A DNA stretch of 64,000 nt from Paenibacillus qinlingensis (GTDB taxonomy: Bacteria > Bacillota > Bacilli > Paenibacillales > NBRC-103111): positions 124,001 to 188,000 of the forward strand of contig NZ_JABMKY010000005.1 of assembly GCF_013204845.1 (NCBI RefSeq), written 5' to 3'. Made by a program: the position numbers and the translations under genes. Shown in pieces: positions 18,109 to 31,125 of the stretch; within the stretch, counting starts at the first letter, position 1; every line of letters begins with the position of its first letter. The notes below the pieces were generated by a model. The model was given only the letters and a program-made list of their open reading frames with translations, had not been told where the DNA came from and ran no database searches.

Positions 18109-19002
18109 ATGCGCAAAAGGAATTCCCTCTTCAATTCCTATGTTTTTATTTTTCCAAGTCTATTCTTAACTCTGGCGCTAGGCATATATCCGCTTATTTG
18201 GGCGCTTCGTTATATGTTTTACGACTATCAGGGGTATGGGGAAGAGAAATTCATCGGTATTGATAACTTTACAAGATTGCTGCGGGATACAGAGTATTGG
18301 CACTCCGTGTACAACACGTTCATTTATGCGGGTGGCAAGCTAATTATTGTTCTGCCGCTTTCACTTATCCTTGCTGTTATTCTCAATCGGGGAATCAAAG
18401 GAAGAGTGCTGCTAAGAGCCGTGTATTTCATGCCGACGATTATAAGCACATCCGTCATGGCTATCGTCTTTTTCACTATTTTCAATTCGTATAACGGACT
18501 TCTCAATCAATTCTTGCTCAAATATGGCCTAATCTCCAAATCGATCGATTGGCTGGGGCCGGATTATGCCATGATAACCGTTATTATAATGGCGATATGG
18601 GGAGCGATCGGTAACTATATGCTTCTGTTCATAGCCGGATTGCAAGGAATTCCAGATGATCTATACGAAAGTGCATCCATAGATGGAGCGAATGTGGTTC
18701 AAAAGTTTTGGTACATTACGATCCCGATGCTCGGACCTGTCCTGCAGATGATCGTTATGCTCGCTATTATTAACTCTCTTAAAGGGTATGAAAGTATTAT
18801 GGTTATGACCGAGGGTGGACCTTTCGGCAAAACTGATGTCATGTATCTGTATGTGTACAAGCTGTTTTTCCCAGTCTCAGCAACTTCCCCGACGGTACAG
18901 CAGATTGGTTACGGTAGCGCTGCTGGTTTCGTAACAGCACTCATTGTCGGACTAATTACGATTGCATATTTCAGGATGTCCAAACGATTGAATCAGGATT
19001 AA
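18109..19002 (+). CDS. MalF/UgpA-type sugar ABC permease
   Basis: CUT1-family permease with about six membrane segments; the first begins at NSYVFIFPSLFLTLALGI. The EAA docking loop is YESASIDGANVVQKFW near residue 185, and MTEGGPFGKTDV precedes the last segments as is usual in this family. AAGGAG at 18093-18098 is about ten bases before ATG 18109. An alternative ATG at 18102 opens a different frame of 70 codons and is not the gene. It is the first gene of a transport locus whose binding protein comes third. Confidence 0.9.
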   Translation: MRKRNSLFNSYVFIFPSLFLTLALGIYPLIWALRYMFYDYQGYGEEKFIGIDNFTRLLRDTEYWHSVYNTFIYAGGKLIIVLPLSLILAVILNRGIKGRVLLRAVYFMPTIISTSVMAIVFFTIFNSYNGLLNQFLLKYGLISKSIDWLGPDYAMITVIIMAIWGAIGNYMLLFIAGLQGIPDDLYESASIDGANVVQKFWYITIPMLGPVLQMIVMLAIINSLKGYESIMVMTEGGPFGKTDVMYLYVYKLFFPVSATSPTVQQIGYGSAAGFVTALIVGLITIAYFRMSKRLNQD

Positions 19003-19021
19003 CAAAGGAGGGTATACAAGG

Positions 19022-19882
19022 ATGACAAGTATGAAATCAGGTGGCTTCCTGGGCAACCGAATTATTGGGCATAGTATCAAATGGATATTTTTGATAGCAA
19101 TTGCCTTTTTTACGATATTCCCCATTATTATGGCGATGTTGGGCTCTGTCAAAACGAATGCAGAGTTAACAACTGGAGCTACGTTATTACCTTCCGTTTG
19201 GAAGTTCTCCAACTACGCAACGGCCTGGAAGCAGGCTAACTTTGCCCAGTTTACGTGGAATAGCCTCTTTATCAGCATCATCGTAACGATCGGAACGCTG
19301 CTCGTTGCAACGATGTCCGCTTATGCGGTGGACAGAACGAAATTCCCTGGGAAGCGCTTGTATGTGTCTTTACAAGCGAGTACAATGTTTATTTCCATTG
19401 GTGCTGTTGTTTTAATGCCGCAGTTTAATCTCATGGTTAAGCTTGGTTTAAACAAATCACTTTGGGGTGTCATCATCATCCTCATTAGCTCGCATGCGGT
19501 GATTTATTTTATGCTGATCGGCTTTTTCAAGGCGATTCCTAAGGATCTTGACGAGGCTGCCTATATCGATGGCTGTAATTTCTTTACGGTTTACTGGCGG
19601 ATTATTCTACCGTTATTGCGTCCTGCACTAGGGGTTACTGCCTTGTTCACGTTCCGAGGGGCGTGGAATGAATATATATTGCCATTGGTTTTCACCATGA
19701 CGAATCCGAAACTACAAACACTGACCGTTGGTCTTGCTAATTTGCGCTACGGTATTGGCGCCGCTGCAGAGGCTCATCTCATGATGGCTGGCGCGTGCTT
19801 GTCATTCCTTCCAATCCTAGTCGTGTATATCTTAGCGAATAAGTCGTTCATCCAAGTAACGGCTGGGAGCGTAAAAGGATAG
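19022..19882 (+). CDS. MalG/UgpE-type sugar ABC permease
   Basis: Second permease, about six membrane segments, with the EAA loop DEAAYIDGCNFFTVYW near residue 180 and the family-typical C-terminus SFIQVTAGSVKG. AAAGGAGGG precedes ATG 19022 at good spacing, 19 bases after the previous stop. It forms the channel heterodimer with the preceding permease. Its ATPase is not encoded nearby. Confidence 0.92.
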   Translation: MTSMKSGGFLGNRIIGHSIKWIFLIAIAFFTIFPIIMAMLGSVKTNAELTTGATLLPSVWKFSNYATAWKQANFAQFTWNSLFISIIVTIGTLLVATMSAYAVDRTKFPGKRLYVSLQASTMFISIGAVVLMPQFNLMVKLGLNKSLWGVIIILISSHAVIYFMLIGFFKAIPKDLDEAAYIDGCNFFTVYWRIILPLLRPALGVTALFTFRGAWNEYILPLVFTMTNPKLQTLTVGLANLRYGIGAAAEAHLMMAGACLSFLPILVVYILANKSFIQVTAGSVKG

Positions 19883-19925
19883 CCCTACCGAAGCATACAA
19901 CAGAGTTATTTTCCCCCACCTTGAA

Positions 19926-19956
19926 AGTTGATTTGTCATTCACGGTTCCGGTTGAT
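19926..19956 (+). promoter_or_regulatory. Shared promoter/operator motif, copy 2
   Basis: AGTTGATTTGTCAT at 19926-19939, then CACGG and GTTGATAT at 19951. TTGTCA with a 17-base spacer gives TATGCG. The motif repeats the one at 18008, which suggests that the permease pair and the binding protein are transcribed from separate, co-regulated promoters. Confidence 0.42.
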
Positions 19957-19968
19957 ATGCGGTTATCA

Positions 19969-19982
19969 TGAAAACAGTTACA
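19969..19982. promoter_or_regulatory. Weak cre-like sequence
   Basis: TGAAAACAGTTACA agrees with the cre consensus at 12 of 14 positions but lacks the central CG. It lies in the leader of the binding-protein gene. CcpA binding is uncertain. Confidence 0.2.
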
Positions 19983-20031
19983 TGAAACATGCATCCAACT
20001 ACAGGAAGAGAAAACAGGAGGGTTTAACGAC

Positions 20032-21438
20032 ATGAGTAAAAAGATAGTAATGAGTACGCTGCTTGGCGCAACAATGGTAGCTTCACTTGCAGCATGCGGT
20101 GGACAAACGGATCAGCCTACGAACACGAGTGCTAGTGCAACTTCTTCATCTGCAGTAAGCGGTCCGAAGACGAAGCTTACTTACTGGACGATTGACCGTC
20201 ATGACGCGGATTATATGAAGGAAGTTATTAAGAAATTTAATGAAACGAACAAAGACAACATTGAAGTTGAGATGACGGTTATGGCTGATAACTTCAATCA
20301 GTCGGTCGATATTGCTTTTGCAAGTAAACAATCACCTGATATTTTTCGGACCAACGATTTCGCCGGATTTGTGAAGAAAGGCTATCTATTGCCGCTGAAT
20401 GATTTGATGACCGATGAGATGAAAAAACGGTATGGCAATTTACTTGTCGAAGAGAGCAATATGGTCGACGGAAAAGTGTATTCGCTTCCGAATACAGGGC
20501 AATATTGGAGATTAATCTATAACGTAGATCTATTCAAAAAAGCTGGAATCACAGAACCGCCAAGAACGGTTCAGGAAATGGTTGAAGATGCCAAGAAAAT
20601 TACCGAAGCTGGCAAAGATATCGGAGCATACGGTTTTGCCGAGAACTTCAAAAATCCAAGCTCTGCTTTCACACGGATTGCCAACCCGATCGGAACATTT
20701 AGCGGAACGTCCGTATTAGATGGCTACAATTACAAAACGGGTCAGTACGATTTTGCTGCTTACAAGCCGATTGTTGAAGCGCTTCGACAAATGAAACAGG
20801 ACGGCAGCATGTTGCCAGGTGTTGAATCTCTCGATATTGATCCGCTTCGTGCCCAATTCGCGGCTGGAAAAATCGGTATGTATTTTAACCACTCTGGTGA
20901 ACCTGCCGTGTACCAAAGTCAATTCCCGACAAAAGTTAACTGGAGCGCGGCATTGCCTCCAACAGTTGACGGGAAACAAACAGGATCTGTTGCCGTTTAC
21001 AATACGGGGAATTATATTGGTATAAACAAAGAAACGCCGAACAAAGATAAAGCTTGGAAGTTTTTAGAATACATCTATAATCTGGACTTCCAGAAGTCAT
21101 ATCAAGAAAAAGGTTTTGGGATCTCGATTGTACCGGATGTGAATGCTGTTGCGCAAAAGCCAGCTATGCCAGGTATTGAAGGTTTCTTGCCAACGAAATT
21201 CGACGCGTTATATGCAACTTCTCCGACTGGCGTGGCAGAAACGAAGGTTGAAGGACTGAAATTTGGGAATGTCATTATTAAATATATGCTTGAAGGCGGA
21301 GATGTGGACAAGCTTATGAATGATTTGAGCACTCGCTATAATACGGCATTGGAGAAAGCGCGTGCCGCGGGAGAAACGAAGTTGAAGGCGGATCCGAACT
21401 TTGATCCAGGTAAAATGCAAGGAAGCCTTGCCAAATAG
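20032..21438 (+). CDS. Sugar ABC transporter substrate-binding lipoprotein (SBP family 1)
   Basis: Lipoprotein signal peptide with lipobox LAAC (Cys 22) and a Ser/Thr-rich linker, then a 440-residue MalE-like fold: TKLTYWTIDRHD opening, SPDIFRTNDF hinge, and a GSVAVYNTGNYIGIN ligand-domain segment. It delivers oligosaccharide to the two permeases encoded upstream. GGAGGG directly precedes ATG 20032. Placement after the permeases, with its own promoter-like region, is unusual but would allow the high expression that binding proteins need. A hairpin after its stop separates it from the YesM gene. Confidence 0.9.
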   Translation: MSKKIVMSTLLGATMVASLAACGGQTDQPTNTSASATSSSAVSGPKTKLTYWTIDRHDADYMKEVIKKFNETNKDNIEVEMTVMADNFNQSVDIAFASKQSPDIFRTNDFAGFVKKGYLLPLNDLMTDEMKKRYGNLLVEESNMVDGKVYSLPNTGQYWRLIYNVDLFKKAGITEPPRTVQEMVEDAKKITEAGKDIGAYGFAENFKNPSSAFTRIANPIGTFSGTSVLDGYNYKTGQYDFAAYKPIVEALRQMKQDGSMLPGVESLDIDPLRAQFAAGKIGMYFNHSGEPAVYQSQFPTKVNWSAALPPTVDGKQTGSVAVYNTGNYIGINKETPNKDKAWKFLEYIYNLDFQKSYQEKGFGISIVPDVNAVAQKPAMPGIEGFLPTKFDALYATSPTGVAETKVEGLKFGNVIIKYMLEGGDVDKLMNDLSTRYNTALEKARAAGETKLKADPNFDPGKMQGSLAK

Positions 21439-21458
21439 GCAGAAGGCTTAATGGATAC

Positions 21459-21506
21459 AATAGGAAGGGGGCGCGCGGCATAAAAGCAGCGCGTCTCTTC
21501 CTTATT
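21459..21506 (+). terminator. Long hairpin between binding protein and YesM genes
   Basis: AATAGGAAG (21459-21467) and GCGCGC (21471-21476) pair with GCGCGT (21489-21494) and CTTCCTTATT (21497-21506). The T-run is poor, so it may be a partial terminator or an mRNA-stabilising structure that lowers expression of the kinase. Confidence 0.6.
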
Positions 21507-21531
21507 ATTTGCGGGAGAAGGGGGAGTCAGC

Positions 21532-23283
21532 TTGAATCAATGGTTTTATCGGCTATCGCTCCGCCGGCGATTAAGAATCTCAGTATTGATGCTGACCGTC
21601 GCCTCCATTGCCCTGACGGGCATCATGTCCTATTGGATTGCTTTTCGATCCACAGAAAGTGAAGCGTTCATTTCCAGCCAAAATACATTAAATAAATCTG
21701 CGCGTGTGCTTGATGAAAAGTTCAGGCATATCATTATCTCGACCTCCTCGATGATGCTGAGTGATCCATTCAAGAACGCCATGGAGGATGTCTTTGCGAA
21801 TAATTCGGCCTCTTATTATACACGGTTATCCTCTTTGCAAACGCCACTAGCGCAAATGAAACTTATTGAGCCCTCCATTCAATCCGTATTAATCTACACG
21901 CCTGTTGGCGATATGTATGCGACGAATGATCTTCGTAATGGACAGGTTCGGTTCAAGGATACGATATTCTCCGAGTATCTGAACACAACAGAACGTGTAG
22001 TATGGCTGAAAGATCATGAGGATCCGCTTTTTTTAGGTAAAGCGAGAGTTATTTCGTTGATCATGAAGCCAGTCACGGAAGCGGATGTTCGTGATGTCTA
22101 TGTTGTCGTTAATGTGAAAGAAGATGCCATTAGCAGTGTTGTTACGGATGGTCTGTTGGATAAGTCTACAAACTACTATCTCATATCAAGCAACGGTGAA
22201 ACGGTACTTCCGTTAAGCAGCCAGACACCTCCCTTTCAAAGTGACTCTTCTTTCATAGCGCAGTTGCAGAATCATGATCGTGGGTTTTTCAAACATGACA
22301 TTGCAGGTAAGAAGCATTTAGTCAATTATTCAAGGCTCACGATGGCGGACGATTGGATGATGGTCAGTGTACAAACACAGTCGGATTTGCTTCATCAAGT
22401 GAATCGGATCAAAACAATTACACTCTGGATTATGCTGTGCTGTGCCGTTTTGGCATTCGTGCTATCCAATGTCATATCGAGTTTTCTACTGAAGCCTCTG
22501 CACAAACTTCAAGGGTTAATGAAAAAAGTCGAACAGAATCAACTGGATGTGCGTTTCACCAGCAAGTACGAAGATGAGGTGACGCAGGTCGGGTTGAAAT
22601 TTAACCGTATGCTGGAGGAAATTTCTTCACTCATTGAGGATGTTAAGGAAGCCGAGTACGAGAAACGCAAGATGGAGGTAAAAGCCCTTCAAGCGCAAAT
22701 TGATCCACATTTTCTGTATAACACGCTGAACACGATCATTTGGAAGTCGGAAACGTCTCAAAATCGGGATGTCACGGAGATGATTACGTCGCTGTCTCTC
22801 TTGTTCCAGTTTGGTCTGAATGGCGGGAACGAGATGACTACGTTAGCCAAGGAGATTGATCACGTAAGGCAATATTTAATCCTGCAGCAGAAATGTTATG
22901 AAGATTTATTTGAATATTCGATTGAGTTAGAGGATGAGTCCTTGCAAGATATTCCCGTTTTGAAAATTATTTTGCAGCCCTTAGTGGAAAATTCCATCTT
23001 GCATGGGTTTCAAAGTATGGATGGTAAGGGGAAAATTCAGATATCCATTTCAAGTTCTGAGGATCATCTGGTCCTTCAAGTGGAGGATAACGGAGAAGGC
23101 ATGGACGTCCCTTCTGTTGACAGCGATATGCGCAGGGAGCAATCAGCTGCCAAAAGCTACGCGCTCCGTAATGTGTATGGGCGCCTGCGACTTTACTACG
23201 GCAATCAAGCAGATATTTGTCTGAGCAGCAAGCCTTTTGTCTCCACCACGGTGAAACTAACTATCCCATTGACAGGCGAGTGA
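21532..23283 (+). CDS. YesM-family sensor histidine kinase
   Basis: Two membrane segments (about 18-38 and 295-315) flank an extracytoplasmic sensor domain, followed by HAMP, a His_kinase domain with DPHFLYNTLN (His 393) and a HATPase with DNGEGM. The start is TTG 21532, backed by GGGGGAG about nine bases upstream; no ATG lies in a better place. It is encoded eight bases before its probable partner regulator and after a sugar importer, so it likely senses the sugar that the importer carries or a breakdown product outside the cell. Confidence 0.9.
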   Translation: MNQWFYRLSLRRRLRISVLMLTVASIALTGIMSYWIAFRSTESEAFISSQNTLNKSARVLDEKFRHIIISTSSMMLSDPFKNAMEDVFANNSASYYTRLSSLQTPLAQMKLIEPSIQSVLIYTPVGDMYATNDLRNGQVRFKDTIFSEYLNTTERVVWLKDHEDPLFLGKARVISLIMKPVTEADVRDVYVVVNVKEDAISSVVTDGLLDKSTNYYLISSNGETVLPLSSQTPPFQSDSSFIAQLQNHDRGFFKHDIAGKKHLVNYSRLTMADDWMMVSVQTQSDLLHQVNRIKTITLWIMLCCAVLAFVLSNVISSFLLKPLHKLQGLMKKVEQNQLDVRFTSKYEDEVTQVGLKFNRMLEEISSLIEDVKEAEYEKRKMEVKALQAQIDPHFLYNTLNTIIWKSETSQNRDVTEMITSLSLLFQFGLNGGNEMTTLAKEIDHVRQYLILQQKCYEDLFEYSIELEDESLQDIPVLKIILQPLVENSILHGFQSMDGKGKIQISISSSEDHLVLQVEDNGEGMDVPSVDSDMRREQSAAKSYALRNVYGRLRLYYGNQADICLSSKPFVSTTVKLTIPLTGE

Positions 23284-23290
23284 TCAAACA

Positions 23291-28031
<4,741 letters not shown>

Positions 28032-28046
28032 TTCAAGGTGTGAATT

Positions 28047-28086
28047 AAAAAAAGGTCAGTCGACGAATTGTCGATTGACCTTTTTT
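28047..28086. terminator. Strong terminator after GH2 copy 1
   Basis: A 17-base stem (28048-28064 with 28070-28086, one G-U pair) with loop GAATT, flanked by A- and T-runs. The symmetry allows termination in both directions between the convergent GH2 and heparinase-like genes, although the latter ends 365 bases away. Confidence 0.9.
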
Positions 28087-28154
28087 AATTGTATTTATAA
28101 GTTTCACCTAAATTAAGAAGGCTATATTTCTTCGTAACACGGTGAGTAGTCATC

Positions 28155-28373
28155 GAAGGACGGTTTAGATATCGAATAACTGGATTTTCTCCAGCTAATT
28201 CAAGCGAATTGCGGTGATTTCCCAAACTAACTGGATTTACTCCCGTTATTAAAAGGGAATTTCGCCAAATGGGTGAATTTGAGCATAAATAGATGTAGGA
28301 AATCCAGTTAAACTCCCCATAAGCTAGTTTTCCTCGAAACTAGATGTAGGAAATCCAGCTAATGAAGGACGGT
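28155..28373. repeat. Intergenic cluster of 20-base repeat units
   Basis: The 28087-28454 spacer has no gene. Four copies of a unit containing TAACTGGATTT are present: two in forward orientation (about 28187 and 28229) and two inverted as AGATGTAGGAAATCCAG (28291 and 28342; 20 of 21 bases identical to each other). The cluster is framed by direct repeats of GAAGGACGGT (28155-28164, 28364-28373). Opposed orientation would let the RNA fold into a long hairpin. It resembles dispersed intergenic repeats of Paenibacillus-type genomes; function is unknown. Confidence 0.6.
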
Positions 28374-28454
28374 ACGTAGCTTTTGAGTAAGCCGCAGCAA
28401 ATGTAGAAGAGTTAGTTTCTGTAAGAGATTAACTAGCCCATTGTGCATGCATGT

Positions 28455-30974
28455 TTATTCAGTTTCAATCAATATGGCAAGCCTGCCGGCGTCCAACTGC
28501 ATGTGGCATTGACCGTTGGGGTCTGGGTTATAGGATGTTTGGTCCAGTAGATTCAAAAGTGACGAATCGGCTTGGAACGCGAAAGTTTGTAAGTGATCAG
28601 CCCCGTTCACCAGCAAGAGGAACAAAGTTTGTTCCTCTTGCAGTACCCTGTACATCCGAAGTTCGGGGGAATCGGAATCAACTGACAAAGTTCGAACGGT
28701 TAGCCCAGACAATTCCCCATTATTCGGAAAGAGTAGGGTCAGATAATCACTGCCGTAATCACCAGTAATTTGAAAGTGTTCTTGTACAGCTAATGGATAA
28801 GCTCCGGATACAGCCCCGTTAGCCGTTGATGTTGAGATCCTGCTTGGCTCTAAGAAAGTAACTTCCAGTTTCATTTCATTTAAGCAGTGTGCCGTCAACC
28901 GGTTCTCCTCAATATCAGAGGAGGTGCTCATGGTATGCAGATTCCAGATACTGTTCCTCTGACTTCGAATATGATCCCAAACCACATAAACGTCAGCGCA
29001 GGCCTTCACATACGCGAAGTGACGATGGTAGGCTTCGGCATGGACATCAGGAATGCAACTTCGGACATAATCGAGTTGGTCCGAGAAGTAAACTTCCTCG
29101 CAGATGCTCTTTAGCGGGCCATTCTGTACAATACCTGCCTCGTCCATAAATTGAACTACGTTATGCGCATGTCCGTTTACGTACCAGTGTCGGTCTCCGT
29201 TGTAGTACCCACCCGTTCCAGGGTCAAGGGTCAGAGGGGTAGCATTTGCCCATATGGAGAAGTGGCCTTCGTCATGGTGGGCATGATAGGTTAGCGGCGA
29301 TGACTCAAAGATCGCATAGTTTTCCTGTCCCCATTGTCCGAAATGCTGTCGAAAAATAACATACCCAATGCCAGCATAGTGAACGGAAGTCAGTTCTGGG
29401 GCTTCCTGTGGAAGATCCAGCTGCGGGTAAAGAAGGGCCAGCAGGGTACATGGGCTAGCTCCTGTATCCCGAACTACGCCGCCTCCGTGCTTCCAGGCCC
29501 ACATCATTTCCCTGCTTAGCTGGGGATCTGTCTTTGCATAAAAGGGGGCAGCATAGGCGAACAAACGGAACCAATGGTCATCAACGGTTGAGTCACCAAC
29601 AGCTGGCGAGAGCAATTTAGGTTGTGAATCCGGTCCACCCTGAACGCAATCCTTCGGAGTCACGGTACCAATTAAGTAGCGATACATCTTTTTTACCTTG
29701 TCGCGGGACAAGTAATCAATGCCCCTAAGCCGCTGCAGCAGTGTGAAGAACAGAAAGTACCTATGCAGCACGGCACCATGGTAACGAATATTTTCAGGCC
29801 ACGCGCCATCCTGATCTACGACATGCTCTAACTGCCAATCCACGACAGCACAGGCATGCTCCAAATAGTGTTCAGCAAGTTCCTCTTCGGGGAAGATGAG
29901 TGCATAGATACCGAGACCGGTGGCGCGGTCCGCGTTCCAGTTACTCCGTTTGCCTCCCTTCTCATCCGGAAACTGTTCCAGATCAAATTGGTAATAGTTG
30001 GTGTCCATCATCATGCCAGCAATATAGCGGAAATGTGTTTGGATGGCCGCGTCCTCATCTGGCGAAATAACATCGGAGTCGGCAATTTGGTCGTAGATGA
30101 CCGATGTCACAGCCATACCACGTCCAATATGGACGGCTCCGTAAGTATCATCCACATGCCAGCCAGTTGCCCTGAAAATATCCATACCTTGGCACATGTC
30201 TGCCAACATGTACAAGATCTTCCGCTTAGCGCGCTCTGCGTAGACCGCATTCCCCGTCACCATGTAAGCGTTCGCATCTGCACCAGCAATCTCCAGCAAG
30301 GTAGCCCATGTGGTCGGCGTTTTGCGGTTAAAAGTTGGGGACGTATATACCACGTCCATAGGTTGTCCGACCGCATTGAGGAAGCTGACCTCGAGGTATA
30401 TGCCCTCGTCTGTGAAGAGTTCGTCCAATCGAAGGGTTGTCTGAATGCTGTAATGCTCTTCGGCACATACGGGAATCGTAGTTACCATTGCCAAAAGCGT
30501 CATGTCGTCCTCTGACCAATTCTTCACATGCAAACACGGCCCGAGCCAGGGGTCTTCAACGGGTTCAAGGATGGTGACCGAGCTGGAAGCGGAGCTTGAC
30601 GTAATCTTCCATCCAATTAATCCCTGATCGAAACTCCCGTTTTCGATAGGGATCGGTAATCCTTTTTCCGAGTGGGTAAGCTGCACCTGTCTGATCCAAA
30701 CTTCACCTTTTCCCCGGATGTAAAAAGTTATCTTCATATAGGCAGCGTTCGCTGGCGTCCGGAACACAAATGGATTCGTTCGGAAAGCGGAACTGCGTTG
30801 AATGGGCACAGTGGTTTCCACTTCTGCAAAGGCATCAGATAATGTTAACTGTCGCTTGTATTCTTCCCCCAGCTCAGTTTGCATGGAGATTCGGGAACGA
30901 ATGCCCTCCAATTGCCCTGCATCATAGCAAGCGAAAGGACGTTTAGGTATCACTCGTTGTAAGTCGTTTCTCAT
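28455..30974 (-). CDS. Heparinase II/III family protein
   Basis: Polysaccharide-lyase-like protein of 839 residues. A beta-rich N-terminal region (about 1-240), an alpha/alpha toroid (about 240-560, with WNADRATGLGIYAL and DDHWFRLFAYAAPF) and the C-terminal heparinase II/III beta-sandwich starting with YHAHHDEGHFSIWANA and DPGTGGYYNG. The His-rich segment is the family signature. There is no signal peptide, so it acts in the cytoplasm or is exported unconventionally. AGGAGGT lies seven bases before its ATG. It is a single minus-strand gene without a neighbouring transporter; substrate (uronic acid-containing glycan such as heparin, alginate or chondroitin-like) cannot be told from the sequence. 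Confidence 0.82.
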   Translation of the reverse strand: MRNDLQRVIPKRPFACYDAGQLEGIRSRISMQTELGEEYKRQLTLSDAFAEVETTVPIQRSSAFRTNPFVFRTPANAAYMKITFYIRGKGEVWIRQVQLTHSEKGLPIPIENGSFDQGLIGWKITSSSASSSVTILEPVEDPWLGPCLHVKNWSEDDMTLLAMVTTIPVCAEEHYSIQTTLRLDELFTDEGIYLEVSFLNAVGQPMDVVYTSPTFNRKTPTTWATLLEIAGADANAYMVTGNAVYAERAKRKILYMLADMCQGMDIFRATGWHVDDTYGAVHIGRGMAVTSVIYDQIADSDVISPDEDAAIQTHFRYIAGMMMDTNYYQFDLEQFPDEKGGKRSNWNADRATGLGIYALIFPEEELAEHYLEHACAVVDWQLEHVVDQDGAWPENIRYHGAVLHRYFLFFTLLQRLRGIDYLSRDKVKKMYRYLIGTVTPKDCVQGGPDSQPKLLSPAVGDSTVDDHWFRLFAYAAPFYAKTDPQLSREMMWAWKHGGGVVRDTGASPCTLLALLYPQLDLPQEAPELTSVHYAGIGYVIFRQHFGQWGQENYAIFESSPLTYHAHHDEGHFSIWANATPLTLDPGTGGYYNGDRHWYVNGHAHNVVQFMDEAGIVQNGPLKSICEEVYFSDQLDYVRSCIPDVHAEAYHRHFAYVKACADVYVVWDHIRSQRNSIWNLHTMSTSSDIEENRLTAHCLNEMKLEVTFLEPSRISTSTANGAVSGAYPLAVQEHFQITGDYGSDYLTLLFPNNGELSGLTVRTLSVDSDSPELRMYRVLQEEQTLFLLLVNGADHLQTFAFQADSSLLNLLDQTSYNPDPNGQCHMQLDAGRLAILIETE

Positions 30975-31125
30975 CTCAAGTACCTCCTGATCAAGTTGTA
31001 GAGAGTCACACCTACACTTTCTACTATAGCATCAGCTTTAGTCGTGAGAGTGGGACAATCCAAGCAAGGAGGAGGGGGAAATCAACTGAATTTCGATGAT
31101 GCGATCTTCCTGATAGATGTGAAAT

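Noticed and set aside
28187-28362. CRISPR array
   Set aside because: Units are irregularly spaced, in both orientations and imperfect; no cas genes are present.
28155-28373. GAAGGACGGT direct repeats as an insertion-element target duplication
   Set aside because: No transposase and no terminal inverted repeats at the ends; the repeats may simply belong to the repeat units.
29856-30515. 219-codon open frame on the plus strand inside the heparinase-like gene
   Set aside because: Antisense shadow of the minus-strand gene; no ribosome binding site and no domain.
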